Positions 43,074 through 52,629 of a stretch of DNA of 64,000 nucleotides are shown here, piece after piece. Numbering within the stretch: position 1 is the first letter of the stretch; every line of letters starts with the position of its first letter. The notes beneath the pieces are model-generated. The model did not search any database. It saw only the letters and a program-made list of their open reading frames with translations, and was not told the DNA's origin. Origin of the DNA: CAVXHQ01 sp963789535 (lineage in GTDB: Bacteria > Pseudomonadota > Alphaproteobacteria > Rhodobacterales > Rhodobacteraceae); contig CAWBKU010000004.1 of assembly GCA_963789535.1 (NCBI GenBank), positions 806,001 to 870,000 of the forward strand, in the 5' to 3' direction. A program made the position numbers and the translations under genes.

Positions 43074-44489
43074 GTGTTCTGGGCGTTCGCGCTGGTGGCG
43101 ATCCTCGGGATCGTCGGCGTGATCTTCGAGATCGGGCGGCAGGGGGCGACGCAATCCGAACTCCAGTCCTTTGCCGACAGCGTCAGCATCGCCGCCGCCG
43201 CCGAACTCGACGGGCGGCCCGATGCGCTGACCCGGGCGACGAGCGCCGCGCAGACCCTGATCGCCGACAGCCAGACATTCGGCGACGGCGGAGCGGCCCT
43301 GAATGCCGACGACATCGCCGCCCTCACCTTCTATGCCCCGGCCGCCGATGGCGGGTTCCGCCGTGACCCGGCACTGGTCACGACCGTGCCGTCCCGCGCC
43401 CGCTATGTCGCCGTCGACATCGCGCCGCGCCGCGTCGCGTCGGGTCTCGGCGCCGCCTTTGCCGCCCTGTCGGGCATCGCGCCGCCCGACGCCACTGTCG
43501 CCGCCCGCGCCGCCGCCGGCTTCTCGCTCGAGGCGTGCAACGTCGCCCCGGTCGCGGTCTGCCTGCCGTCGGTCGAGTTCGACGCCGCCGCCAGCATCGG
43601 CCAGACCCTGGAGTTGCGCGCCGCGGTGAACCTGTCCCGACTTCTCCCGGGGCAGATTGCCGCCGTCGACACGCTGACCGGCGCGCTCGACGGCCTCGAG
43701 ATCTGCGCGGGCCTTCTCGGCGGCGACCTGAACGCCTGCCTGCTGGCGGCGCGGGAACCCGAGACGGCCTGCACCGGTCAGGGCGGCCTCGTGATCTCGG
43801 CGGACGTGAACGGCACAGGCCTGATGGACGCGCTCAACACCCGGTTCGACCGGTTCCGTGGCGTCGCCTCGGGCCTTGCGGGCAACCCCGATTTCTCGGG
43901 CGCGCCGAACGTCCTGACCGGATTGACCAACGCGCTGGGCATTTGCGTGCCGCTGAGCCTGCCGGTGCTGTCGAACCGCAACATCGGCCTGCCCGCCGAC
44001 GATTGCATCCGGCAGGGCACCTGCTCGGTGCAGGGCAACGGCGGCTGGACGCAGGGGCGGCAGGCCTATGTCAACGCGAACTACAACGGCACCGACCCCT
44101 TTCCGACGGCCACGACCCGGTTCGAGTTCTACCGGCGCGAGATCGCGGCTGCCGCCAGCGCAGGCCCGTTGCCGATCGTCGGCGGCGGCGGTCTGGGGGG
44201 CCTTCTGGGGGGCGGCGGTCTGCCGTCCTTCACGCCGCGCCTCTGCGCGCCGCAGACGAACCCGGATCCGACGCGCCGCCTGATGGTGGTGGCGGGGATC
44301 GACTGCCTCTCGGCCTCGGTCGATGCGACGGTCTCGGCGCCGCCGGTGCAGCAGTTCTTCGAGGTCTTCGCGCTCGGTCCCGTCACCGACGGCACCCTCT
44401 CGGTCGAGATTACCGCCTGCCTCGGCGGTCCCTGCGGCGGCGGCAACACCGGCGCAGAGGTCCGCGACATCGTGAGGCTGGTCGAATGA
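43074..44489 (+). CDS. TadG-like pilus assembly protein, N-terminus probably frameshifted
   Basis: The open frame begins at GTG 43074 and gives 471 residues: a transmembrane helix (FWAFALVAILGIVGVIFEIG), then ADSVSIAAAAELDGRPDAL, and a long exported domain with Gly-rich loops. This is the TadG pattern. Upstream in the same frame, ARLSRFHRDEDGGILV is the normal cytoplasmic lead-in, but it has no start codon. ATG 43016 reads into it only if one base of the CCC at 43019-43021 is dropped. So the true start is probably ATG 43016 with a one-base insertion in the sequence. Followed by two TadE-like genes with overlapping start and stop codons. Confidence 0.82.
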   Translation: MFWAFALVAILGIVGVIFEIGRQGATQSELQSFADSVSIAAAAELDGRPDALTRATSAAQTLIADSQTFGDGGAALNADDIAALTFYAPAADGGFRRDPALVTTVPSRARYVAVDIAPRRVASGLGAAFAALSGIAPPDATVAARAAAGFSLEACNVAPVAVCLPSVEFDAAASIGQTLELRAAVNLSRLLPGQIAAVDTLTGALDGLEICAGLLGGDLNACLLAAREPETACTGQGGLVISADVNGTGLMDALNTRFDRFRGVASGLAGNPDFSGAPNVLTGLTNALGICVPLSLPVLSNRNIGLPADDCIRQGTCSVQGNGGWTQGRQAYVNANYNGTDPFPTATTRFEFYRREIAAAASAGPLPIVGGGGLGGLLGGGGLPSFTPRLCAPQTNPDPTRRLMVVAGIDCLSASVDATVSAPPVQQFFEVFALGPVTDGTLSVEITACLGGPCGGGNTGAEVRDIVRLVE

Positions 44490-44971
44490 TCCGCACGCTC
44501 CGCAGGTTCCGCCGCGACGAGACCGGCGCCGCATTGGTCGAGTTCGGCCTGCTGCTGCCGACGCTGGTGCTGTTCCTCGGCCTCTGCGTCGAGGGCGGGC
44601 GCACCTTCTGGTCCTATCAGGCGACGATCGCGGGCGTGCGCGACGCCGCCCGCTATCTCAGCCGCGCGGCGGAGGCAGACATCTGCACCACCGGCGGCTC
44701 GACGGCGCCCTGGAACGCGCGTCTGGCGCAGATCGTGCGTGAGACGCAGAGCGGCGAGAGCCTGTTTCCGCAGGCCGTCACTGTCGCCTCGGTCTCGTCG
44801 AGCCTCGCCTGCGTCGGCGCGGGGCATCGCACCGGGGCCGCCCCGGTGGCGACCGTCACCGCGACGCTGCGCATCGGCTATCCGTTCTCGGGCCTCTTCG
44901 CGCTGGCCGGTGTCACCGTTACCGAGGTCACGACCACCGTGACCGACCGCGCCCGGGTCGTCGGATCATGA
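44486..44971 (+). CDS. TadE-like pseudopilin
   Basis: A 161-residue protein. RRDETGAALVEFGLLLPTLV is the TadE leader and hydrophobic helix with the Glu five residues into the processed region. The rest is an exported domain with DIC and LAC cysteines. TadE/TadF proteins are minor pseudopilins needed for Flp pilus assembly. ATGA overlaps at both ends with its neighbours. Confidence 0.88.
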   Translation: MIRTLRRFRRDETGAALVEFGLLLPTLVLFLGLCVEGGRTFWSYQATIAGVRDAARYLSRAAEADICTTGGSTAPWNARLAQIVRETQSGESLFPQAVTVASVSSSLACVGAGHRTGAAPVATVTATLRIGYPFSGLFALAGVTVTEVTTTVTDRARVVGS

Positions 44972-45576
44972 GCCGCCTGACCCGTTTCGCCCGCGACGAG
45001 GATGGCGCGACGCTGGTGGAATTCGCCATGGTGCTCGCGATCTTTCTGTTACTGGTGTTCGGCCTGATCGACTTCGGCCGCCTCGGGTTCACGACCGTGA
45101 TGGCGGAAAAGGCGACCGAGGTGGCGGTGCGGATGGCCGTGGTCCGTCCGGTGCTCTGCGACGGCGTGGCGCGGGTGAACCAGCGCGGGCTGATCGGCAC
45201 CCTGTCGCTCGACCTGCCGAACGGCACGCCCTGCACGGCGCGCAACGGTCTGTGCCGTCCGGCGGCGACGGTGCAGTGCACCGGATCGCTCGACCGGCCC
45301 GGCGGCGCGGAAATCTGGGCGCAGGTGCGCCCCCTCCTGCCCGTCAATGCCACGCCCGCGCACCTGCGCTTCACCTATACCTTCGACGCCGACCTGAACC
45401 GCGTCGGCGCGCCCTATTCCCCTGTCGTCACCGTCGATCTGGCGGACCTGCCGTTCGATTTCATCTCGCCGCTCGGCGCACTCGCCGCCCTTGCCGGTGC
45501 GGCGGACGACGACCTCGGGCAGGGGTTCACCCTTGCCTCGATGAGCGCCTCGCTGCCCGCCGAAGACCTTCGCTAG
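44968..45576 (+). CDS. Second TadE/TadF-like pseudopilin
   Basis: A 202-residue protein beginning MSRLTRFARDEDGATLVEFA, again the TadE pattern (processing region then helix VLAIFLLLVFGLIDFGRLGF). The exported part has four Cys (VLCDG, PCTA, GLCR, VQCT) that may pair. Start overlaps the previous stop by ATGA. With the preceding gene it forms the usual TadE/TadF pair. Confidence 0.87.
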   Translation: MSRLTRFARDEDGATLVEFAMVLAIFLLLVFGLIDFGRLGFTTVMAEKATEVAVRMAVVRPVLCDGVARVNQRGLIGTLSLDLPNGTPCTARNGLCRPAATVQCTGSLDRPGGAEIWAQVRPLLPVNATPAHLRFTYTFDADLNRVGAPYSPVVTVDLADLPFDFISPLGALAALAGAADDDLGQGFTLASMSASLPAEDLR

Positions 45577-45592
45577 GAGACTGCCATGAGCT

Positions 45593-47026
45593 ATGCCCAC
45601 AACGACATCGACCCCGACGCCGCCGAGAGGGTCGAGCCTGCGTCCGCGCGCGGAGCCGGTATTCGCCAGCCGCCGCGCGCCTGCACGGCGCCGCACCCGT
45701 GTCCTCGTCGTCGCCCGCACGGCGGCGGTCCGCACGGCGGTGCTGCGCGACATGGCGCGGGATGCGGGCGTTGCAGGGCAGACGCTGGACGGCACCCTTG
45801 CGGCCCTCGTGGCCGATGGGGCCATCGACCCCCTGGCAAGCGATTTCCTCGTCTTCGAGACCGGTGCCGACCTCTGGTCCGATGCCCACGCCGTCGAGCG
45901 GTTGCGCGCCCGGAGTGCCGGTGCGCTGCGCTGCGTGGCCATGGTGCCTGCCCCCGTGGACGCCGCCGCCGAGGCGATGCTGCGCAGCTTCGGCGTGGTC
46001 GACGTGCTGCCGCTGTCCGGGACGGAGGATGCGGGCATCTCTGGCGCGGATCCTGCCGCCGTCGCGGACGACGACGCCGACCAGAGCCCCGCGCCCTGCC
46101 CGGCACCCGTCCTTGCCGTTGCCACCGTCCCTGCCGTGCCCTCCGCCACACCCGGGGCAACCGTCACCCCCGTCCCCTCCGCCACGCCGGACGCAACCGT
46201 CACCCCCACACCTTCCGCCTCGCCGGACGCAATCGTCGCACCCGTTTCGACCGTCGCAACCGTCGCGCCGGGCCGCGCCGACACCGGCACCCTCACCGTC
46301 GTCCTGCGCGCCCGGGGCGGCGCGGGTGCCACGACGCTGGCGGTCAATCTTGCCCTCGGCCTTGCGCAGGGCGAGGCGGCGACGGCGCTCGTCGACCTCG
46401 ACATCCAGAACGGCAGCGTCGGCCTGGCGCTCGACCTGGCCGACAGCGCCGCCCATGGCACCTGGCTGCGCGGCGAGACCCCTGCCGACGCGGCGTTTCT
46501 CGATCGCGCCATGATCGCGCATTCCAGCGGCCTGCACGTCCTGGCCGCGCCCGACATCTTCGCACCGCTCTCGGCGATCACGCCCGAGCGGATCGGCGCC
46601 CTGCTCGATGCCCTGACCGCGCGCTACGGGCATGTCGTGCTCGACCTGCCGCAGGCGGTGCTCGACTGGACCGCGCCCGTGCTGTCGCGCGCCGCCCGCG
46701 TCCTGATCGTCACCGACCTGACGCTGCCGTCGATCAAGCGGGCAAGAAGGCTGATGGACCTGATCGGCGAAGAGCACATGACCCTGCCGGTGCAGGTCGT
46801 CGTCAATCAGGAGAAGAAGCCGCTGCTGCCTTCGGCGGTGCAGAAGGAGGCGGCGAAGCTGCTGGGGCAACCGCTGACCCACTGGATTCCCGCCGATCCA
46901 AAGGCCGCGCGGCGTGCCCTCGACATCGGCGTGCCGATGGCGCTCGGCGCCCGCCGCGCGCCAGCCGCGCGCGCCATCGCGGCAATGGCGAAATCCCTCC
47001 TCTCCAGCCCCCGAAAGGCCTCGTGA
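45593..47026 (+). CDS. cpaE: CpaE/TadZ-like pilus localisation ATPase, N-terminus probably frameshifted
   Basis: The 477-residue frame has a receiver-like N-terminal domain (RTRVLVVARTAAVRTAVLRD), a repeat-rich Pro/Thr/Ala linker (residues about 175-225), and a ParA/MinD-type ATPase domain with deviant Walker A LRARGGAGATTLAVNLALGL and DLPQAVLDWTAPVLSRA. CpaE/TadZ positions the pilus machine at the pole. AGGAG lies seven bases before ATG 45586, in another frame (MSYAHNDIDPDAAERVEP); a one-base insertion between about 45620 and 45670 would join it to this frame. The ATG at 45593 has no ribosome site at proper distance. Stop overlaps cpaF. Confidence 0.82.
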   Translation: MPTTTSTPTPPRGSSLRPRAEPVFASRRAPARRRTRVLVVARTAAVRTAVLRDMARDAGVAGQTLDGTLAALVADGAIDPLASDFLVFETGADLWSDAHAVERLRARSAGALRCVAMVPAPVDAAAEAMLRSFGVVDVLPLSGTEDAGISGADPAAVADDDADQSPAPCPAPVLAVATVPAVPSATPGATVTPVPSATPDATVTPTPSASPDAIVAPVSTVATVAPGRADTGTLTVVLRARGGAGATTLAVNLALGLAQGEAATALVDLDIQNGSVGLALDLADSAAHGTWLRGETPADAAFLDRAMIAHSSGLHVLAAPDIFAPLSAITPERIGALLDALTARYGHVVLDLPQAVLDWTAPVLSRAARVLIVTDLTLPSIKRARRLMDLIGEEHMTLPVQVVVNQEKKPLLPSAVQKEAAKLLGQPLTHWIPADPKAARRALDIGVPMALGARRAPAARAIAAMAKSLLSSPRKAS

Positions 47027-48422
47027 TGTTCCGCGCGTTCCAGAATGCCCCGACCGGCGCGCCCGTCCCGCCGGTTGCCCCCATCGCGCCGGCGATCGCC
47101 GCGTCAGTCGCCCCGCCGCCTGCCGCCGCTGCCGCGCCGGTGCCCGAGGGACAGACCGCGCTCAAGAGCGCGCTGCACGACCTGCTGCTCGAGCAGTTGA
47201 ACCTCGCCGTCATCGACAAGGTGAGCCGCGCGGACCTGCGCCGCGAGATCGCCGCACTCGCCGCCCGCTATCTTCAGGATCGCGGACGGATCATGCCCGC
47301 CGCGGTATTTCAGCTTCTGGTCGAGGACTTGCTCGACGAGGTTCTGGGCCTCGGCCCGCTCGAGCCGTTGCTGGCCGATCCGACGATCAGCGATATCCTG
47401 GTGAACGGCACGGATCACGTGTTCGTCGAGCGGCGGGGCCTCCTCGAACGCACCGCCGTGCGGTTCCGCGACGAGCGGCACCTGCTGCGGATCATCGACA
47501 AGATCGTGTCGTCCGTGGGCCGCCGCATCGACGAAAGCTGCCCCTTGGGTCGACGCCCGCCTTGCCGATGGCAGCCGGGTGAACGCGATCATCCGGCCCT
47601 GCGCCATCGACGGGCCGAGCCTGTCGATCCGCAAGTTCTCGAAGACGCCGATGCGGATGGCCGAACTGCTGGAGCATGGCGCGCTGACGAAACCGGCGGC
47701 GCTGTTCCTCGAGGCGGCGGTGAAGGGGCGTCTGAACGTCCTCATTTCCGGCGGCACCGGATCGGGCAAGACGACGATGCTGAACGCGATGTCGGCCCAT
47801 ATCGACCCGCGCCACCGGATGGTGACGATCGAGGACGCCGCCGAACTGCAATTGCAACAAGAGCATGTGGTGCGGCTCGAGACCCGGCCCGCCAATGCCG
47901 AAGGGTCGGGGCGGATCACGCAGCGCGATCTCTTGGTGAACGCCCTGCGGATGCGGCCCGACCGGATCATGGTGGGCGAGGTGCGCGGCGCAGAGGCGTT
48001 CGACATGCTTCAGGCGATGAACACCGGCCACGACGGCTCGATGACCACGATCCACGCCAATACCGCCCGCGATGCGGTCAGCCGGCTGGAGCAGATGGTG
48101 ACGATGATCGGCAGCGATTTCCCGCTCGCCGCCGTGCGCAGCCAGATCGCGGCGGGCCTGCAACTGGTCGTGCAACTGAACCGTCTGAGCGACGGGCGCC
48201 GCCGCGTGATGAGCATCTCCGAGGTCGTGGGCCTCGAGGGCAATACCGTGATGATGCAGGACATCTTCACGTTCAAGAAGATGGGCGTCGACTCCGGACG
48301 GCGCGGTGAAGGGCCGGATGCTGGCGACGGGCATCCGCCCGCATTGCTTCGAGGCGCTGATGTCCTCGGGCGTGGCCCTGCCGCCCGATGCCTTCGCGCA
48401 CGCCGTCGAGGGGCGCGCGTGA
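47026..48422 (+). pseudogene. cpaF: Tad secretion ATPase CpaF, two frame breaks (possible sequence errors)
   Basis: CpaF/TadA is the hexameric ATPase driving Flp pilus export. Frame 1 from ATG 47026 covers the N-terminus to RRIDESCP; an extra T near 47544 (CCCTTGGG for CCCTGGG) shifts into the next frame, which holds Walker A ISGGTGSGKTTMLNAM, EDAAELQLQQEHVVRLETRP, and NTGHDGSMTTIHANT. Near 48293 another extra base breaks the end; the third frame finishes KGRMLATGIRPHCFEALMSS to TGA at 48420-48422, overlapping the tadB ATG. With both bases removed the protein is 464 residues with every motif, the normal length. Confidence 0.88.
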
Positions 48423-49378
48423 TGGCCCTGTCGCCCGATGCGATCTGGCTGGTCTTTGCTCTCGGCGCCACGCTGATCGCCGCCCTCGGCCTGCGCCTGG
48501 TGCTCGCACCCGAGAATGCGCAGGACCGCAAGGCCCTCGCCCGGGTGCGCGGTCTGTCGGCCACCAGTGGCCACACCGCCGTCGAGGCCATCGTCCGCGC
48601 CGGCAGCCGCCGCGTTGCACCGGGGCGCTTTGCCCTGTTGAACCGGACGCTCTTGCTCATCCGTCACGCGGGCTTCGAGGGCCGCGAGACCCTCGTGGCG
48701 CTCTGCACGGCGGCGCTCGCCGTGGCGCTGACCCTGCCGCTCATGATGCAATTCGCGGCACCGATGGCCTTCGCGCTCGCCTGCGGCGGCGCGGTCCAGA
48801 TCACCCGCCTGTGGCTGCGCGCCCGACACCGCAAGCAGACCGAGGCGATCACCCGGCAACTGCCCGATGCGCTGGATCTCATGATGCGCGGGTTGCGCGT
48901 CGGCCATCCGGTCAACGCCACGATCCAGAACGTCGCCCGCACCATGGCCGATCCCATCGGCGCCGAGTTTCGCCAGCTTTCCGAACAGATCGCCCATGGC
49001 GATTACCTCGCCGACGCGTTCACCGACATGGCCGACCGTCTGGGGCAGGAGGATATCGACTATCTCGCCGTCTCGATCCGGATCCAGCACGGCACGGGCG
49101 GCAATCTGGCCGAGATGCTGGGAACCCTGTCGACGGTGGTGCGCAACCGGATCGTCATGCGGCGCCGGATCCGCGCGATCTCGTCCGAGGGGCGGATCTC
49201 GGCCTATCTGCTCTCGGCGCTGCCGGTGGTGATCTACCTCGCCACCTCGATCTCGGCGCCCGATTATTACGGTGGTGTCAGCGACGATCCGGCGTTCCGG
49301 CCCATCGCCTTCACCATCGTCGGCCTCGTGATCGCGAATTTCCTCGCGCTGCGGCGCCTCGTCACCTTCGACCTCTAG
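48422..49378 (+). CDS. tadB: Tad inner-membrane platform protein TadB
   Basis: A 318-residue type II secretion F-domain protein. N-terminal helix (DAIWLVFALGATLIAALGLR), a second pair near residue 95-125, then the cytoplasmic F domain (RQLPDALDLMMRGLRVGHPV, QEDIDYLAVSIRIQHGTGGN, LAEMLGTLSTVVRNR) and two C-terminal helices. TadB and TadC form the platform that couples CpaF to pilus growth. The frame is open upstream only because it continues cpaF's second frame; ATG 48422 overlapping the corrected cpaF stop is the likely start. Confidence 0.9.
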   Translation: MALSPDAIWLVFALGATLIAALGLRLVLAPENAQDRKALARVRGLSATSGHTAVEAIVRAGSRRVAPGRFALLNRTLLLIRHAGFEGRETLVALCTAALAVALTLPLMMQFAAPMAFALACGGAVQITRLWLRARHRKQTEAITRQLPDALDLMMRGLRVGHPVNATIQNVARTMADPIGAEFRQLSEQIAHGDYLADAFTDMADRLGQEDIDYLAVSIRIQHGTGGNLAEMLGTLSTVVRNRIVMRRRIRAISSEGRISAYLLSALPVVIYLATSISAPDYYGGVSDDPAFRPIAFTIVGLVIANFLALRRLVTFDL

Positions 49379-49387
49379 GGGAACGCC

Positions 49388-50369
49388 ATGCTCACCGCCG
49401 ACCGTATCGCCACGCTCTTCACCTTCGACGACCCGCAGACGATGATGCTCTACGTCGCGGCCTTCGCGGCGCTGCTGGTGCTGCTCGGCGCCATCGGGTT
49501 CTATCGCCACGCGCGACCGCACGCACCTGCGGGTGCGGGCGATGGGCGGGCGGGGTGCGGCGGACGTCGGCCTTACCCGCGCCGCCGACGTGGCGCCCCG
49601 CGGCTGGAAGGCGGCGCTGGTGCCCGACGATCCCTCGGTGCGGGCGCAAATCCGGTTCCAGCTCGGCAAGGTCGGCGTCACCCGCGACGATGCGGTCGAG
49701 GCGTTCTTTCTGATGCGCCTGCTGCTGGCGCTCGCGCCGCCGATGCTCGTGATGCTGGCACTGGCGCTGGCGCAGAACGGCCTGCTGCCCGAGGCCCTCG
49801 CCGACCGCATCCTTGCCACCGGACGCCTGCGCCTGATGCAGATCGCCGCAATCGGTGCCGCCGCCGGGTTCTACCTGCCCGGCCTCTGGCTCAACTCCCG
49901 CATCCGCGCGCGGCAGGGCCGGATCCGCAATGCGTTCCCGAACGCCCTCGACCTTGTGCAGATCTCGGTCGAGGCGGGCCTCGGCTTCGACGCGGCGATC
50001 AACCGGGTCGGTCATGAACTCAGCACCGTAGCGCCCGAGATCGCCTATGAATTCCTCCTCCTCCAGCACGAGATCCAGGCGGGCCGCGACCGCGAGGCGG
50101 CGCTGTTCGACATGGCCGAGCGGATGGGCATCGCCGAGGCGAAGTCCTTCGCGCTCGTCATCGTGCAATCGCTGCAATTCGGCACCAGCCTGACCCTCGC
50201 GCTGAAGACCTATGCCGCCGAGATGCGCCAGATGCGCGAACTGTCGGCGCAGGAAAAGGCCAACAAGCTGCCGGTGCAGATGTCGGGGGTCATGTCGGTG
50301 CTGATGCTGCCGGCGCTGTTCCTGATCACGCTGACGCCGATCATCATCCGCTACATGGCGATATATTAG
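49388..50369 (+). pseudogene. tadC: Tad platform protein TadC, one frame break (possible sequence error)
   Basis: The start ATG 49388 reads MLTADRIATLFTFDDPQTMM and a first helix (LYVAAFAALLVLLGAIGFYR) before going out of frame. The remainder is in the next frame (RVRAMGGRGAADVGLTRA, then the F domain NALDLVQISVEAGLGFDAAI and QIMRELSA-type loop) ending at 50369. One extra base around 49511-49517 (GCGCGAC) explains it; removal gives 326 residues, normal for TadC. TadC is TadB's partner in the pilus platform. Last Tad gene of the window. Confidence 0.87.
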
Positions 50370-50451
50370 GCAGGTCCGACGCGCGACGGGCCGTTGCCGG
50401 AACCGGACCGCGCCCCATGTTGACATCCGACGGCTGCGGGCCGACTGCCGC

Positions 50452-52560
50452 ATGAACCCCAAGGATGCCAGATGCCCCACCCCAGAATCCCGCTCTACCG
50501 CCACCGCCTTCGACACCTCGCTCGCCCGGCCCGACCGCCTCGGCGCGATGGTGCGCGACGACGGCACCAATTTCGCGCTGTTCTCGGACAATGCGACCGG
50601 CGTGGACCTGTGCCTCTACGACGCGGACGGCCGCAGCGAAACCGCGCGCCACACCCTGCCCGAGATGCAGGGCGGCATCTGGTACGGGTTCCTGCCGGGG
50701 ATCGGCGTCGGACAGCGCTATGGCTACCGCGTCCACGGCCCCCATGCGCCGGAGGAGGGGCACCGGTTCAACGCCAACAAGCTGCTGCTCGACCCTTATG
50801 CCCGCGCGATGATGGGCAAGATCGAATGGGACGACGCGCTCTTCGGCTACCGGATCGGTACCGACGACCTCACGTTCGACGAGCGCGACAGCGCCCCGTT
50901 CATGCCCAAGGGCGTCGTCGTCGACGACGACTACGACTGGACCGACAGTGACCGCCCGGCGCACCTGTGGCGCGACAGCCTGATCTACGAGGCGCACGTC
51001 AAGGGCCTGACGATGCGCCACGCGGGCGTCGCGCAGGCCGACCGCGGCACCTTCGCGGGCCTCGCCTCGCCCGCCATCATCGAGCATCTGCACCGGATCG
51101 GCGTCACCGCCATCGAACTCCTCCCCGTGCACGCCTTTGCCAACGACCGTCACCTGATCGACAAGGGGCTTTCGAACTACTGGGGCTACAATACGCTGTC
51201 GTTCTTTGCGCCGCAGCCCGCCTATCTGCACGGCAGCGACATCCGCGAAGTGAAGATGGCCGTCGAACGGTTCCATGAGGCCGGTATCGAGGTGATCCTC
51301 GACGTGGTCTACAACCATACCGCCGAGGGCAGCGAGCTTGGCCCCACCCTCTCGTTCCGGGGCATCGACAACGCGAGCTACTATCTGTCCGCGCCCGACG
51401 CGCCGCGCCATTCGTTCGACACCACCGGCACCGGCAACACCGTGAACGTGGCGCATCCGATGGTGCTGCGGATGGTGATGGATTCCTTGCGCTACTGGGT
51501 CGAGGTGATGCACGTCGACGGCTTCCGCTTCGATCTCGCCTCCACCCTCGGCCGCGAGGCCAGCGGGTTCGAGCGCGAGGGCGGGTTCTTCGCCGCGATC
51601 CGGCAGGATCCGGTGCTCAGTCAGGTGAAACTGATCGCCGAACCCTGGGACGTGGGCGAGGGGGGCTATCAGGTCGGCGGGTTCCCCTGGCCGTTCCGCG
51701 AGTGGAACGACAAGGCGCGCGACGACATCCGCAGCTACTGGCGCGGCGACGACGGCATGGTGGCGCCACTCGCCGAGCGGCTGTCCGGCTCGCCGGTGCA
51801 GTTCGACCATTCGCACCGGCCCGCCACCAGCAGCGTCAATTTCATCGCTGCCCACGACGGATTCACCCTGCGCGACACGGTCAGCTACGACGAAAAGCAC
51901 AACGATGCCAACGGCGAGGACGGGCGCGACGGGCACGGCAACAACCTGTCCGACAACATGGGCGCCGAGGGGCCGACCGACGATCCCGTGATCCTCGCGG
52001 CCCGTGCCCGCCGCGTGCGCGCGATGCTGTCGACGCTGGCACTGGCGCAGGGCGTGCCGATGGTTCTGGCGGGCGACGAACTCGGCCAGACCCAGGGCGG
52101 CAACAACAATACCTATGCCCAGGACAACGAGACGGCCTGGATCGACTGGGACGGGGCCGACCACGGCCTCGCGGACCATCTGGCCGAGATCGTGGCGCTG
52201 CGCCGCGACCTACAGGGCATGATCTCGCCGCGGTTCGCCGCCGGCGAGGCTGACCCGGACGGGCGGCGCAACCATGTGCGCTGGTATCACCCCGAGGGGC
52301 GCGAGATGACCGGCGCCGACTGGAAGGATGGCGGTCTGCGCGCGGCAGGCCAGCGGACCGGGACCACGACGGGCCACGACATCCTGTGCCTGTTCAACGC
52401 GGGCGAGGACGCCGAATTTGCATTGCCCGATGTCGGCCCGGACGGCGTCTGGACCCTCCGCCACGACAGCGCCGCGCAGACGCCGCAGGGGCCGGTGGCG
52501 GGCGCGACACTGTCGCTCGGCTGGCAATCGGTTGTGGTGCTGACGCGGTCCGAGGACTGA
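50452..52560 (+). CDS. glgX: Glycogen debranching enzyme GlgX
   Basis: A 702-residue GH13 isoamylase-type enzyme that removes limit branches from glycogen. An N-terminal CBM48-like domain (FDTSLARPDRLGAMVRDDGT, GYRVHGPHAPEEGHRFNANK) precedes the barrel: VILDVVYNHTAEGS, the nucleophile in VDGFRFDLASTLGRE, the acid in KLIAEPWDVGEGGYQVG, and NFIAAHDGFTLRDTVSYDEK. The first 20 residues from ATG 50452 look odd and lack a ribosome site; ATG 50472, with AAGGA six bases upstream, is one base out of frame, so another insertion near 50475-50505 is possible. No other glycogen gene is present. Confidence 0.9.
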   Translation: MNPKDARCPTPESRSTATAFDTSLARPDRLGAMVRDDGTNFALFSDNATGVDLCLYDADGRSETARHTLPEMQGGIWYGFLPGIGVGQRYGYRVHGPHAPEEGHRFNANKLLLDPYARAMMGKIEWDDALFGYRIGTDDLTFDERDSAPFMPKGVVVDDDYDWTDSDRPAHLWRDSLIYEAHVKGLTMRHAGVAQADRGTFAGLASPAIIEHLHRIGVTAIELLPVHAFANDRHLIDKGLSNYWGYNTLSFFAPQPAYLHGSDIREVKMAVERFHEAGIEVILDVVYNHTAEGSELGPTLSFRGIDNASYYLSAPDAPRHSFDTTGTGNTVNVAHPMVLRMVMDSLRYWVEVMHVDGFRFDLASTLGREASGFEREGGFFAAIRQDPVLSQVKLIAEPWDVGEGGYQVGGFPWPFREWNDKARDDIRSYWRGDDGMVAPLAERLSGSPVQFDHSHRPATSSVNFIAAHDGFTLRDTVSYDEKHNDANGEDGRDGHGNNLSDNMGAEGPTDDPVILAARARRVRAMLSTLALAQGVPMVLAGDELGQTQGGNNNTYAQDNETAWIDWDGADHGLADHLAEIVALRRDLQGMISPRFAAGEADPDGRRNHVRWYHPEGREMTGADWKDGGLRAAGQRTGTTTGHDILCLFNAGEDAEFALPDVGPDGVWTLRHDSAAQTPQGPVAGATLSLGWQSVVVLTRSED

Positions 52561-52629
52561 CGGCAACGATGCAATCTGCCCTGTCCGACGCCGCCGACCG
52601 ACCGGCCCGCATGACGCCCGGACGATGCC

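Noticed and set aside
43074..49378. Programmed ribosomal frameshifting in the Tad genes
   Set aside because: The five sites share no slippery heptamer, no downstream pseudoknot is evident, and one break is at a start codon. Indel error or mutation is simpler.
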